A stretch of DNA of 13,842 nucleotides from the NCBI GenBank assembly GCA_025934615.1, contig JAICXS010000008.1, positions 1 through 13,842 on the forward strand, in the 5' to 3' direction. Under the pieces are notes generated by a model. That model saw only the letters and a program-made list of their open reading frames with translations, made no database searches and was not told the DNA's origin. Made by a program: the position numbers and the translations under genes. Within the stretch, counting starts at the first letter, position 1; each line of letters starts with the position of its first letter. Positions 7,300 to 13,842 of this stretch are shown here, one piece after another. The stretch comes from Nitrospiraceae bacterium. Its GTDB lineage: Bacteria > Nitrospirota > Nitrospiria > Nitrospirales > Nitrospiraceae.

Positions 7300-8157
7300 T
7301 CATCCGGCTGCACTCTCGTCCTCCTCCTGCCCGACTCCAACGGACCGACAAATGCCACGCTTGGTCCCTTCGACAAAATCGACCACCTGCTGTACATCCG
7401 GCTGGCCCTTGAATTCGTCGCGGGTACGCTTGATGGCATCGACCATCATCAGACCCGAGCGGAAGAGCAGCTCATACGCCTGTTTCAACGCCGAGATGCG
7501 CTCATGCGTAAAGCCTTGGCGTTTGAGCCCGATGGAATTCAATCCGTACAAGTGTGCGCGATACCCCCCCGCCGCGCGCATGAAGGGCGGGACATCCCGA
7601 CCGACCGCCGAGCAGCCCCCGATCATGACATGTGACCCGATCTGGACGTATTGATGTATCCCGGACAGGCCGCCGATAATCGCGTGGTCCCCGACGGTGA
7701 TATGCCCGGCCAACGTCGCCGCGTTCGCCATGATGATATGCGCGCCCAGCACGCAATCGTGCGCCACATGCACGTAGGCCATCAAAAAATTGTGAGGCCC
7801 GATGCTGGTCACACCGCCCCCGAAGACCGTCCCGCGGTTGACGGTGACATATTCACGAAGAATGGCATCGTGTTCGATGACGACGCGCGTCGGCTCACCT
7901 TTATATTGCAAATGCTGGGGCGCCGTGCCGATCGAGGCGAACGGGTAAATCTGGCATCGTTCCCCGATATCCGTCCAGCCTTCGACATTCACATGCGACA
8001 TGAGTTGGGTCCCGCGACCGATACGGACATGTTCACCGATGAGGGAGTACGGTCCGATGGCCACGTCGTCGCCAATCTGGGCCTTTGGATGCACGATGGC
8101 CGTTGGATGAATCTGCACGCTGTCCTCCGTGCTTAGCGTTAACGTTTGACTGATCAT
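7300..8157 (-). CDS. lpxA: Acyl-ACP--UDP-N-acetylglucosamine O-acyltransferase LpxA
   Basis: LpxA is the cytosolic trimeric enzyme that starts lipid A synthesis by moving a 3-hydroxyacyl chain from ACP to UDP-GlcNAc. Residues about 15-200 are a left-handed beta-helix of imperfect hexapeptides (IHPTAIVHPKAQIGDD and on), followed by the helical C-terminal domain (GLKRQGFTHERI). Catalytic His is H133 in YVHVAHDCVLG, equal to E. coli H125, with H130 equal to H122. The chain-length ruler residue (E. coli G173) aligns with G181 in VMIGGCSAV, which would allow about C14 or longer chains (inference). The 285 aa exceed E. coli's 262 through an N-terminal extension and an acidic C-terminal tail. ATG 8157 is used; a GTG 13 codons in (residue 14) would be nearer the usual length. 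If the neighbouring oxidoreductase makes UDP-GlcNAc3N, this enzyme could accept the 3-amino acceptor; sequence alone does not tell. Confidence 0.97.
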   Translation of the reverse strand: MISQTLTLSTEDSVQIHPTAIVHPKAQIGDDVAIGPYSLIGEHVRIGRGTQLMSHVNVEGWTDIGERCQIYPFASIGTAPQHLQYKGEPTRVVIEHDAILREYVTVNRGTVFGGGVTSIGPHNFLMAYVHVAHDCVLGAHIIMANAATLAGHITVGDHAIIGGLSGIHQYVQIGSHVMIGGCSAVGRDVPPFMRAAGGYRAHLYGLNSIGLKRQGFTHERISALKQAYELLFRSGLMMVDAIKRTRDEFKGQPDVQQVVDFVEGTKRGICRSVGVGQEEDESAAG

Positions 8158-8214
8158 AAGTAATGTAGCAGGTGAGTAAATGAGTCCTTACTCAATTACC
8201 AATTGCTTCATTAT
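8158..8214. repeat. Repeat-rich spacer between fabZ and lpxA
   Basis: Short words related to the other spacers: GTGAGTA/AATGAGT in 7-bp step, TTACTCAATTACC (8188-8200, close to the TTACTCAGTTACT element) and AATTACC/AATTGCT. It abuts the fabZ stop codon. Confidence 0.6.
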
Positions 8215-8664
8215 CTATTTCTGCTGCTGCTCCTCCGTCACCATCGCGGTCATCTCCGCTTCGCAGACTAAGTCGGACTCGACATAGGCCTTCGCCTGCA
8301 TTTTCCAAAACGGGGGCCGTTTCTTCAGGACGTCGATTTCGAATCGGAGCTGGTCGCCGGGGACGACCGGCTTTCTGAATTTGGCCTTATCCACCCCCGT
8401 GAGATAGACCACGGGACGGCCTTCGGTCGGCACGGACTTGAATGCCAAGACCCCGCCCACCTGTGCCATCGCCTCAAGAATCAGCACACCCGGCATAATA
8501 GGACGGCCGGGGAAATGTCCCTGAAAGAATGGTTCATTAATCGTGACATTTTTTATGCCGATAATGCGCCGTCCCAGTTCCAGTTCGCGAATGCGGTCGA
8601 CTAAGAGAAAGGGATAGCGGTGTGGAAGGGTTGCCTGAATGTCGCCGATGTCGATTGCTATCAT
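8215..8664 (-). CDS. fabZ: 3-hydroxyacyl-[acyl-carrier-protein] dehydratase FabZ
   Basis: FabZ dehydrates (R)-3-hydroxyacyl-ACP in fatty acid elongation and so competes with LpxA for the same pool; its clustering with lpxA is classical. The 149-aa hot-dog fold protein has LPHRYPFLLVDRI (13-25), FFQGHFPGRPIMPGVLILEAMAQ with catalytic H50 and E64, and FRKPVVPGDQL. AGGAG (8676-8680) precedes the ATG by 11 nt, slightly long. A 26-bp gap separates it from the OmpH-like gene upstream. There is no lpxD between that gene and fabZ, unlike the common skp-lpxD-fabZ-lpxA order. Confidence 0.97.
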   Translation of the reverse strand: MIAIDIGDIQATLPHRYPFLLVDRIRELELGRRIIGIKNVTINEPFFQGHFPGRPIMPGVLILEAMAQVGGVLAFKSVPTEGRPVVYLTGVDKAKFRKPVVPGDQLRFEIDVLKKRPPFWKMQAKAYVESDLVCEAEMTAMVTEEQQQK

Positions 8665-8690
8665 AGTTGCCTGGTCTCCTTCAGCCCTTC

Positions 8691-9233
8691 CTACTTATTT
8701 TGCCGATCGAACTCTTTGACCACCTGGTCGGTGATATCCAGTGAGTCCTGTGCGTAAATGACGATTCTCAGCGTATTCTCATTGCCTTTATCCAAGACAG
8801 CCGCCAGTCCATTTTTTTCCGCCACGGCGCCGGCGGCCTGATCGATCTTCTTCTGATACTCCTCGACCAATTGCTTCTGTTTGGCCTGAATTTCGCGGTT
8901 GAAGTCCTGAAGGCGGCGTTGATAATTTTCGAACTTCACCCGGAATTGTTCCTGCTTTTCCCGCTTCAGGGCTTCGTTCACGTTCGGGTCGTCCTTTTTC
9001 AATTCGCTTTCTATTCGTTTCAGCTCCTCATCGTCTGCCGAGACAATGCGCTGCCGGGCGGTGGAAAACTCCTTAAGTCCATCCAAGGCGCGCTTTCCCG
9101 CTGTGGACCGCTCCAAGATCGCCTGCTGATCGACGACACCGACCTTGAACGTTTCTGCCGCCCATCCGAACGAAGAGGGCCACATGATCATCACAGCCAT
9201 CGCCGCGATGATGGTCCTGACCTGCTTTCTCAT
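8691..9233 (-). CDS. Periplasmic OmpH/Skp-family chaperone
   Basis: Skp-type chaperones hold unfolded outer-membrane proteins in the periplasm on the way to BamA. The 180-aa product has a Sec signal peptide (basic MRKQVR, hydrophobic core, likely cut after FGWA, residue 25). Next is the OmpH start strand FKVGVVDQQAILERSTAGKR, a long charged coiled-coil region (about 55-135, rich in Glu/Lys/Gln) that would form the tentacle, and a return to the body domain (LAAVLDKGNENTLRIVIYAQDSLDIT). A good ribosome site, AAAGGAG, lies 6 nt before the ATG (9240-9246). It follows a second OmpH-like gene in tandem and precedes fabZ. Confidence 0.93.
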   Translation of the reverse strand: MRKQVRTIIAAMAVMIMWPSSFGWAAETFKVGVVDQQAILERSTAGKRALDGLKEFSTARQRIVSADDEELKRIESELKKDDPNVNEALKREKQEQFRVKFENYQRRLQDFNREIQAKQKQLVEEYQKKIDQAAGAVAEKNGLAAVLDKGNENTLRIVIYAQDSLDITDQVVKEFDRQNK

Positions 9234-9280
9234 ATCCGTCTCCTTTGGTGGCCTCGCTTCACTGCGCGGAACACGCGGCT

Positions 9281-9916
9281 TTACGGCGTGTCCTTTTCCT
9301 TGTTGAACTCATCAATAACTCTGGCGGAAATATCGAGCGCCGCATCGCTATATACCGTTGGCCCGCCTTTTCCCTTTTCCATCACCACGAGCAGGCCCAA
9401 TTGCTGGGCGACTTTGGCCACGACCCGTTCGGCTTTTTCTCGGAATCCTTCAAGCACTTCTTTCTGCTTGTCCTGCACTTCCCGGTTCATTTCAGTGGCA
9501 CGTTGTTGAAATTCCGCGACACGCCGGCGCAAGAGGTCTTCTCGATCTTTTCGTCCGCCTGCACTCAAGACGCTCGCTTGCTTGACGAGATCGTCCTCCA
9601 TGCGCTTGAGCTCTTTTTCTTCCAATTCAATCACCGCTTGGCGATTTTTCATGAAGTTGCTGAGTACATCCCTCGCCCGTTTGCCACTATCGGTGTCGAG
9701 CAAAACACGCTGGAGATCGACGACGCCGACCTGTGCGGAAGGCCGCGACGCCGCCCCGGGACCGGGTTGCACCGACGTCAACGATTGGACGGACTGTCCC
9801 GGCTGAATCGACTCATTTGATCGAATCGATCGCTCTTTACTCGCGCAACTCACAGACAGCCACAGGGCCGCCAGGCCGACGAACACGGCGCGTCTTCTAG
9901 GATGGTATGTATTCAT
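9281..9916 (-). CDS. Second OmpH/Skp-family protein, putative lipoprotein
   Basis: This 211-aa product shares the OmpH architecture with its neighbour: AQVGVVDLQRVLLDTDSGKR, a coiled coil of about 80 residues (about 90-170), and a final LLVVMEKGKGGPTVYSDAALDIS. It differs at the front: the signal region ends in LSVSC, with C24 as a possible lipidation site (the -3 residue is Ser, so the lipobox is weak), followed by a low-complexity linker rich in Ser, Gln and Pro (about 25-60). A membrane-tethered version of the chaperone is therefore possible (inference). The hydrophobic stretch could instead be a plain signal peptide or anchor. No clear Shine-Dalgarno lies before the ATG; 73 bp separate it from the bamA stop. 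Confidence 0.88.
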   Translation of the reverse strand: MNTYHPRRRAVFVGLAALWLSVSCASKERSIRSNESIQPGQSVQSLTSVQPGPGAASRPSAQVGVVDLQRVLLDTDSGKRARDVLSNFMKNRQAVIELEEKELKRMEDDLVKQASVLSAGGRKDREDLLRRRVAEFQQRATEMNREVQDKQKEVLEGFREKAERVVAKVAQQLGLLVVMEKGKGGPTVYSDAALDISARVIDEFNKEKDTP

Positions 9917-9942
9917 ACTGGTAGTGGTAGTATATGTGACTT

Positions 9943-9971
9943 GGCTCCTCAGTCATACTCTATCCGGAGCC
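9943..9971 (-). other. Possible hairpin in the bamA-ompH spacer
   Basis: GGCTCC and GGAGCC form a 6-bp stem around a 17-nt loop in the 73-bp spacer. No T-run follows on the minus strand, so it is not a standard terminator; it may act as a processing site or be chance. Confidence 0.3.
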
Positions 9972-9989
9972 TCGCCCGTTTCAACACCA

Positions 9990-12296
9990 TTAGAACAGCG
10001 AGCCCACGGAGAATTCAAACACGCCTTTACGTTCTCCGGCGTGCGGCTCGAGGTTGAATCCGTAGGCCACTCGGAGTGGGCCGAAGGGAGAGATCCACCG
10101 CAATTCGATGCCGGCGGCTTTCCGTAAATTAAGACTCAAACTTTCTCCTGCTCCGAACCCTTTTCCATAATCGAAAAAGATCACGCCGTTCAGTTTCGCT
10201 TCATTCGAAATCGGAAAAATAAAATCGTTGTTGATAATAATTTCACGATTCGCGCCTAACAATGAATTATCGGTCGTCACAGGACCTGCCCGGCCGAATG
10301 AAAACCCGCGCATAGTATTGATGCCGCCGACAAAATACAGCTCGGTCAATGGAACCGGCCTACCCTCTAGCCCCACAACATCGCCAAATCGACCCCGGAT
10401 AGATTGCCGGAGGTCCCAGAATACCGGAGTGTATTTAATCGTATCCAATGTCACCTTTTAAAAACTGGTATTCCCGCCGAGCTGGGGCGAGGCGAAGTCC
10501 AGATTGACGGCGTTGCGCATCCCCTTTCGTGGATTCATAAAGTAATCCCGCGTATCTCGTGCCAGTGACGTCCGGAACCCCGTCGTAGTGAAGGACCCGA
10601 GTTGGTTGAGAATGAACGCCGGCGCGCTGGAAATGGGGTTGCTGTATTTGAAGTGCTCCACCACCGGGCTGAAACTGCCCGACACGTACTCTGAAAACCA
10701 GCGGCCGAACGTGACGCTGGCGCCATATTTGTCTTCAGTGTAGGTAAGATAATTGGTAAGCGATCGGTACAGGTCCAGTTGGAGCGACGTCAACGAATCA
10801 TTCAGATAGGGATTGCGAAACGTGACCAATCCCAGTGTTCGCCGTTGGCCCAATTGACCGCGGACGCGCACCATGTTCCCGGTCCCCATGACGTTGCCCT
10901 CGGTAATGTCTGCGATGGCCACTAAGAGGTCTAGTGTGCTATAGCCTCCGCCGATACTAAACGCTCCGGTCGACTTCTCTTTCACTTTGACGTCGAGATC
11001 GACTTTGTCCGGCTCGACCTGCTTTGGAAGGATTTCAACCGTTTCAAAGAAATTGAGATTGTTCAAACGCTGAAAACTGCGCTTCATGGCGACGGTATCG
11101 ATAATTTCCTGCTCGTTCACCCGCAACTCGCGTCGAATCACATTATCGCGGGTCTTGTCGTTTCCGGTAATCCGAATTTCGCGGATCCGAATCAGATCGC
11201 CTTCCTTGATCTGGAAAAAAATCGCGGCCGTTTTTGCTTTCGCATCCGGATTGACCACGGGATTGACATCGGTAAAAGCATAGCCCTTGGCGCCATACAG
11301 CTCTGTCAAGCGGGTGATTTCGTCCCGGATTTTTGCCCGTTGAAACACCTCGCCGGTCTTAAACAGCATCCCGGCCCTGAGCTCTTCGTCTTCAAAGACG
11401 GTATTGCCGCGAAATCCGATGTCTCCGAACGCATATAGATCGCCCTCGACGATCGAAAACGTGATGATGAACCACTTCTTGTCGTCGGTCAGTTCAATGG
11501 TCGGCAACCCGACCTGCACATTTAGAAATCCTTTATTGAGATAGACCTCTTTGATCCGTTCGACATCATTGGCCAAGTCCTCGCGTTTCAGAATGCCCGC
11601 ATCTGTAAACAAGGAGGGCAGGCCCTTACCGGAGAGCGTGCCCCACACCGATACCCATTCACGCGTCGCAAGGACCTTAAAAATCTCCTTCCTCGTCGCC
11701 GACTTCGATCCTTCGAAAATCACCGACTTGATGCGCGCGCGATCCCCTTCCTTGATAAAGAACGTGAGCCGTTTCCGGTCTTCCTCCAGAGTCTGAATAA
11801 TGGGAATGACCTGCGCGTGATAATATCCGTCCTCCTGGTACATCAACCGAATCTTTTCCGCGCTTTCCTTGACTTGCTGCTGATCGAGAAAAGACTGGCT
11901 CCGAATCGTGATTTTTTCTTTTAACTTGTCGTCATTGAAATTTTCATTGCCGTCAAACACCACTTCCGTGATAAACGGCTTTTCTTTGACGATGAACACG
12001 ACCGCCACGCCGGTTGGGATCCGATCCGTTTCAATCTGGACGTCTTCAAAAAATCCCATTTCATAAATGATCCGGATTTGATTGCGGATCGCATCAAGGG
12101 TATAGGGATCGCCGACTTTCAGCGTCAACCGACCCCGAATCGCTTGATCTTCAATTCGCTTGATGCCGCGAATATCGATGGACGCCACATTCTCCGTCGT
12201 CTCCTCCGCCTTCAGCAGAGACGCAGGAAAACCTGAGAGCAGCAGCATAATCATCGTGACATACAGGATCAGCCGATTCCTCAGTCGAATGGTCAC
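9990..12296 (-). CDS. bamA: Outer membrane protein assembly factor BamA, with an in-frame stop codon in the barrel
   Basis: BamA is the Omp85 core of the BAM complex that folds beta-barrels into the outer membrane. The reading gives a signal peptide (about 1-30, LLLSGFPASLLKA), five POTRA domains (about 37-105, 108-185, 188-287, 290-368, 371-441) and the start of the barrel (FSIGGGYSTLD at about 446). At codon 613 a TAA (10460-10458) interrupts NTSF-stop-KVTLDTIKY; a Tyr is expected there. The same frame then continues to the true end, carrying the L6 motif INTMRGFSFG (R663, like E. coli R661), FDYGKGFG and the terminal beta-signal EFSVGSLF ending in Phe 768. Total 768 codons, close to family size (E. 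coli 810). Start is GTG at 12296 with AAAGG 5 nt upstream. Bacterial BamA is normally essential, so the stop is either a sequence error or a real oddity. Confidence 0.93.
10458..10460 (-). other. Premature TAA inside bamA
   Basis: The coding strand reads AAT ACC AGT TTT TAA AAG GTG ACA. Both sides are in one frame, so this is a substitution-type lesion, not an indel; TAC or TAT (Tyr) would restore the gene. A GTG two codons later could in theory restart translation, but no ribosome site is seen there. Confidence 0.9.
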
Positions 12297-12484
12297 CGCC
12301 GCCTTTCTACACAGACCGGCGGCACATTCTGTTGAGAGATGGCATCAACGGATTGGCGATCCACAAGACGAGCACATGGAGATGATGGCAGAACCTTAGG
12401 CTGCAATCCTTGCATCCGACCTAGTGCCGGAAGATACACCGACCAAAACATTAGGATGGACAAGAGGGCTGCTCCAAAGCCCAA
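12293..12484 (-). CDS. Possible 63-codon leader ORF, coupled to bamA by a GTGA overlap
   Basis: I do not recognise this product. A TTG at 12484, with AAAGGA 4 nt upstream (12489-12494), opens a frame whose TGA (12295-12293) overlaps the bamA GTG as GTGA. The N-terminus is hydrophobic (GFGAALLSILMFWSVYLPAL) and could be a signal peptide or a single membrane helix. The rest (about 40 residues) is low in obvious structure and ends in ERRR. It lies wholly inside the predicted bamA 5' leader. It could be a translated upstream ORF that couples bamA translation, or a chance open frame: the start codon is weak and the frame is short. Confidence 0.25.
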   Translation of the reverse strand: MGFGAALLSILMFWSVYLPALGRMQGLQPKVLPSSPCARLVDRQSVDAISQQNVPPVCVERRR

Positions 12485-12487
12485 AGG

Positions 12488-12507
12488 ATCCTTTCATCAA
12501 AAAGGAT
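12488..12507 (-). promoter_or_regulatory. Hairpin in the bamA 5' leader that overlaps the leader-ORF ribosome site
   Basis: On the minus strand ATCCTTT (12507-12501) can pair with AAAGGAT (12494-12488) across a 6-nt loop, a perfect 7-bp stem. The same AAAGGAT also belongs to the palindrome AAAGGATCCTTT (12483-12494), so two exclusive pairings are possible, both hiding the AAAGGA in front of the TTG. A regulatory role is inference. Confidence 0.35.
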
Positions 12508-12523
12508 GTGAAAAAACTGGCGA

Positions 12524-12552
12524 ATTATAAAGAGCACTCGGCCTAATGTAAA
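12524..12552 (-). promoter_or_regulatory. Sigma70-type promoter for bamA and the downstream lipid A genes
   Basis: TTTACA (12552-12547, 5 of 6 to consensus) and a perfect TATAAT (12529-12524) are separated by exactly 17 bp on the minus strand. Transcription would begin near 12517, leaving a leader of about 220 nt before bamA. This is the best promoter in the window and no comparable one is seen between the downstream genes. Confidence 0.75.
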
Positions 12553-12620
12553 GGTCCTTCCTCGTTTCCGTCATGATCGTCATAGCGAGCGGTGAGGAGT
12601 TCTCCGACGTTGCCGGTTTC

Positions 12621-12650
12621 TTGACTTTCCGTTCACCCATCCCCTAGTAT
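12621..12650 (+). promoter_or_regulatory. Promoter for galU, possibly giving a leaderless mRNA
   Basis: TTGACT (12621-12626) and TAGTAT (12645-12650) are spaced by 18 bp. Only seven bases (CCCTTTT) lie between the -10 box and the galU ATG, so transcription should start at or within a base or two of the A of ATG. No Shine-Dalgarno is present, which fits. Confidence 0.5.
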
Positions 12651-12657
12651 CCCTTTT

Positions 12658-13542
12658 ATGCCTCTTTCAGTCATTCGCAAAGCCGTGTTGCCCGCGGCAG
12701 GCCTCGGCACTCGATTTCTTCCTGCGACGAAAGCCTCCCCCAAAGAGATGCTTCCCTTGGTGGACAAACCGCTTATTCAGTATGCCGTCGAAGAAGCCGT
12801 TGCCTCCGGGATTGAAGATATTATTATCGTAACGGGCCGCGGCAAACGTGCGATCGAGGATCACTTCGACCGCTCATTCGAGCTGGAAGAAAATCTCAAA
12901 GGCAACAAGAAAGACGGCATGCTGAAAGAGGTACGCCGTATTTCAGAATTGGCGAACTTCTGCTATGTCCGGCAACCGGAAGCGCGCGGATTGGGCCATG
13001 CCGTGCTGTGCGCTCAGCATCTCGTCGGCGACGAACCCTTTGCCGTTATGCTGGGAGACGAAGTCATCGACGCGCCGATCCCGGGGTTGGCTCAGCTGAT
13101 AAAGATTTTCCAGGAACGGGAAGGGTCGGTCTTGGGAGTCAAAAAGGTACCAAGCCAAGAAGTGAGTCGATACGGCATCGTGGCCAATCGACGCATTGCA
13201 CCGGGACTGCATCGTGTCGAGGATCTTATCGAAAAGCCGGACCCGAAGCAGGCGCCCTCTCGGTACGCCGTCATAGGACGGTACGTCCTGTCTTCCGATA
13301 TTTTTCCCATTCTGCGCCGCATCCCACCGGGAAAAAACGGCGAGATTCAACTCACGGACGCCCTGCGCATCCTGGCGAAAACCAGCCCTATGTACGCTCA
13401 CGAAATGCAGGGCCAACGCCATGACGCCGGAGAAAAATTAGGATTTTTAAAAGCAACGGTAGAGTTTGCGCTGAAGAATCCCGCGCTCGGGCCGCCATTT
13501 GCGAAATATCTTAAAACGTTGAACCTCCAGCGGCACTTCTGA
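12658..13542 (+). CDS. galU: UTP--glucose-1-phosphate uridylyltransferase GalU
   Basis: GalU makes UDP-glucose from UTP and glucose 1-phosphate for LPS core, glycogen/trehalose and exopolysaccharide synthesis. The 294-aa nucleotidyltransferase shows the N-terminal signature VLPAAGLGTRFLPATKASPKEMLPLVDKPLIQY (starting at residue 10), RQPEARGLGHAV (105-116), the metal-site segment MLGDEVID with D134, SRYGIV (170-175), VEDLIEKP (187-194) and GEIQLTDAL (228-236). Length is usual for bacterial GalU. ATG at 12658 fits the family N-terminus. It is divergent from the bamA set and followed by lon after 79 bp. The paralogue GalF or other sugar-1-P transferases are less likely given the intact GalU signatures. 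Confidence 0.96.
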   Translation: MPLSVIRKAVLPAAGLGTRFLPATKASPKEMLPLVDKPLIQYAVEEAVASGIEDIIIVTGRGKRAIEDHFDRSFELEENLKGNKKDGMLKEVRRISELANFCYVRQPEARGLGHAVLCAQHLVGDEPFAVMLGDEVIDAPIPGLAQLIKIFQEREGSVLGVKKVPSQEVSRYGIVANRRIAPGLHRVEDLIEKPDPKQAPSRYAVIGRYVLSSDIFPILRRIPPGKNGEIQLTDALRILAKTSPMYAHEMQGQRHDAGEKLGFLKATVEFALKNPALGPPFAKYLKTLNLQRHF

Positions 13543-13590
13543 GTGTAGAGTGCTCTGTTTTTGAGTGCGTCGTTCTCAGCTCCTTATCTC

Positions 13591-13604
13591 ACAATTAACA
13601 ATTC
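13591..13604. repeat. Tandem heptamer ACAATTA/ACAATTC in the galU-lon spacer
   Basis: Two tandem heptamers differing at the last base, followed by further A-rich sequence up to the lon ATG. It is another case of a 7-bp word in a spacer, but with two copies only it could be chance. Confidence 0.5.
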
Positions 13605-13621
13605 GAAACTAAAAACAGTTT

Positions 13622-13842
13622 ATGGCGACCGAACCCACAGAACCAGACATCCAAAATCTCGAGATTCCCGAACAGCTTCCTTTGCTGCCGGTGCGCGATA
13701 TCGTCGTATTCCCCTATATGGTGCTCCCGCTTTTCGTGGGCCGGGATATGTCCATCAAAGCCATCGAGGCCGCGCTCGCCGGCAATCGCATGATCTTTCT
13801 GGCGACACAAAAGGCGCTCGACGTCGAAAATCCCACCGCCGA
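13622..13842 (+). CDS. lon: ATP-dependent Lon protease, N-terminal 73 residues (cut by window edge)
   Basis: Lon is the cytosolic homo-oligomeric AAA+ serine protease that degrades misfolded and regulatory proteins. Only the beginning of the N-terminal LON substrate-recognition domain is present: EQLPLLPVRDIVVFPYMVLPLFVGRD (17-42) followed by SIKAIEAAL and MIFLATQKALDVENPTA, all typical of bacterial Lon. The acidic MATEPTEPDIQNLEIPE lead-in is common in this family. ATG 13622 is the first start in frame; no Shine-Dalgarno is visible in the A-rich 79-bp spacer. AAA+ and protease domains lie beyond the edge, so integrity cannot be judged. Confidence 0.93.
   Translation, partial: MATEPTEPDIQNLEIPEQLPLLPVRDIVVFPYMVLPLFVGRDMSIKAIEAALAGNRMIFLATQKALDVENPTA

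Noticed and set aside
6501..7412. Long open frame (303 codons) on the plus strand
   Set aside because: It lies antisense to lpxI, whose protein shows clear family motifs. The plus-strand translation is rich in His/Arg with no recognisable domain, as expected of a shadow frame in G+C-rich DNA.
7296..7439. N-terminal extension of LpxI by 48 residues
   Set aside because: The extension is fully inside lpxA in another frame, has no family similarity, and the ATG at 7295 gives the normal LpxI length right after the lpxA stop.
10452..10454. Independent gene starting at GTG just after the bamA stop
   Set aside because: The product is only the C-terminal part of the BamA barrel in the same frame, with no ribosome site or signal peptide, so it is treated as part of bamA.
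12571..12605. Operator-like palindromes (ATGATCGTCAT, GGAGTTCTCC) in the bamA-galU gap
   Set aside because: Both are short and imperfect, with no second copy or regulator gene nearby; chance is enough to explain them.
13546..13565. Terminator after galU (AGAGTGCTCT followed by five T)
   Set aside because: The stem would be only 4 bp around a 2-nt loop, which cannot form; I see no credible intrinsic terminator in the window.

Overview
The window is a bacterial envelope-biogenesis locus, most probably from a Nitrospirota bacterium (Nitrospira-like). That guess rests on the protein flavour, the moderately high G+C and the gene order; no rRNA or other marker in the window fixes the taxon. A long minus-strand gene set, read from right to left, runs bamA, two Skp/OmpH-type genes, fabZ, lpxA, lpxI, a Gfo/Idh/MocA oxidoreductase, lpxB, msbA, a DUF374 acyltransferase, waaA and lpxK (cut by the left edge). 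To the right, divergently on the plus strand, are galU and the 5' end of lon (cut by the right edge).

Together the minus-strand genes cover outer-membrane protein assembly (BamA, Skp-like chaperones), 3-hydroxyacyl-ACP supply (FabZ branch), several Raetz-pathway steps (LpxA, LpxI, LpxB, LpxK), Kdo addition (WaaA), a candidate acyltransferase and lipid A flipping (MsbA). lpxC and lpxD are not in the window; lpxD is absent from its common slot between skp and fabZ. LpxI fills the UDP-diacyl-GlcN hydrolase step. The oxidoreductase between lpxI and lpxB resembles the GnnA group (UDP-GlcNAc 3-dehydrogenase), but no GnnB aminotransferase lies beside it.

The bamA-galU gap of about 360 bp holds a strong sigma70-like promoter facing bamA, a second promoter placed so close to galU that its mRNA may be leaderless, and a possible 63-codon leader ORF coupled to bamA by a GTGA overlap.

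Two genes are broken as written. The acyltransferase changes frame at a run of nine A, and bamA has an in-frame TAA in mid-barrel. Either could be a sequence error; the A9 run is also a plausible recoding site.

The most unusual non-coding structure is in the spacers. Most carry short degenerate tandem repeats, usually with a 7-bp period but a different word in each spacer, plus a related element near the ends of the acyltransferase, lpxI and fabZ genes. One repeat forms a large inverted array that supplies the waaA stop and the lpxK start. I see no phage, transposon, CRISPR or new defence system.
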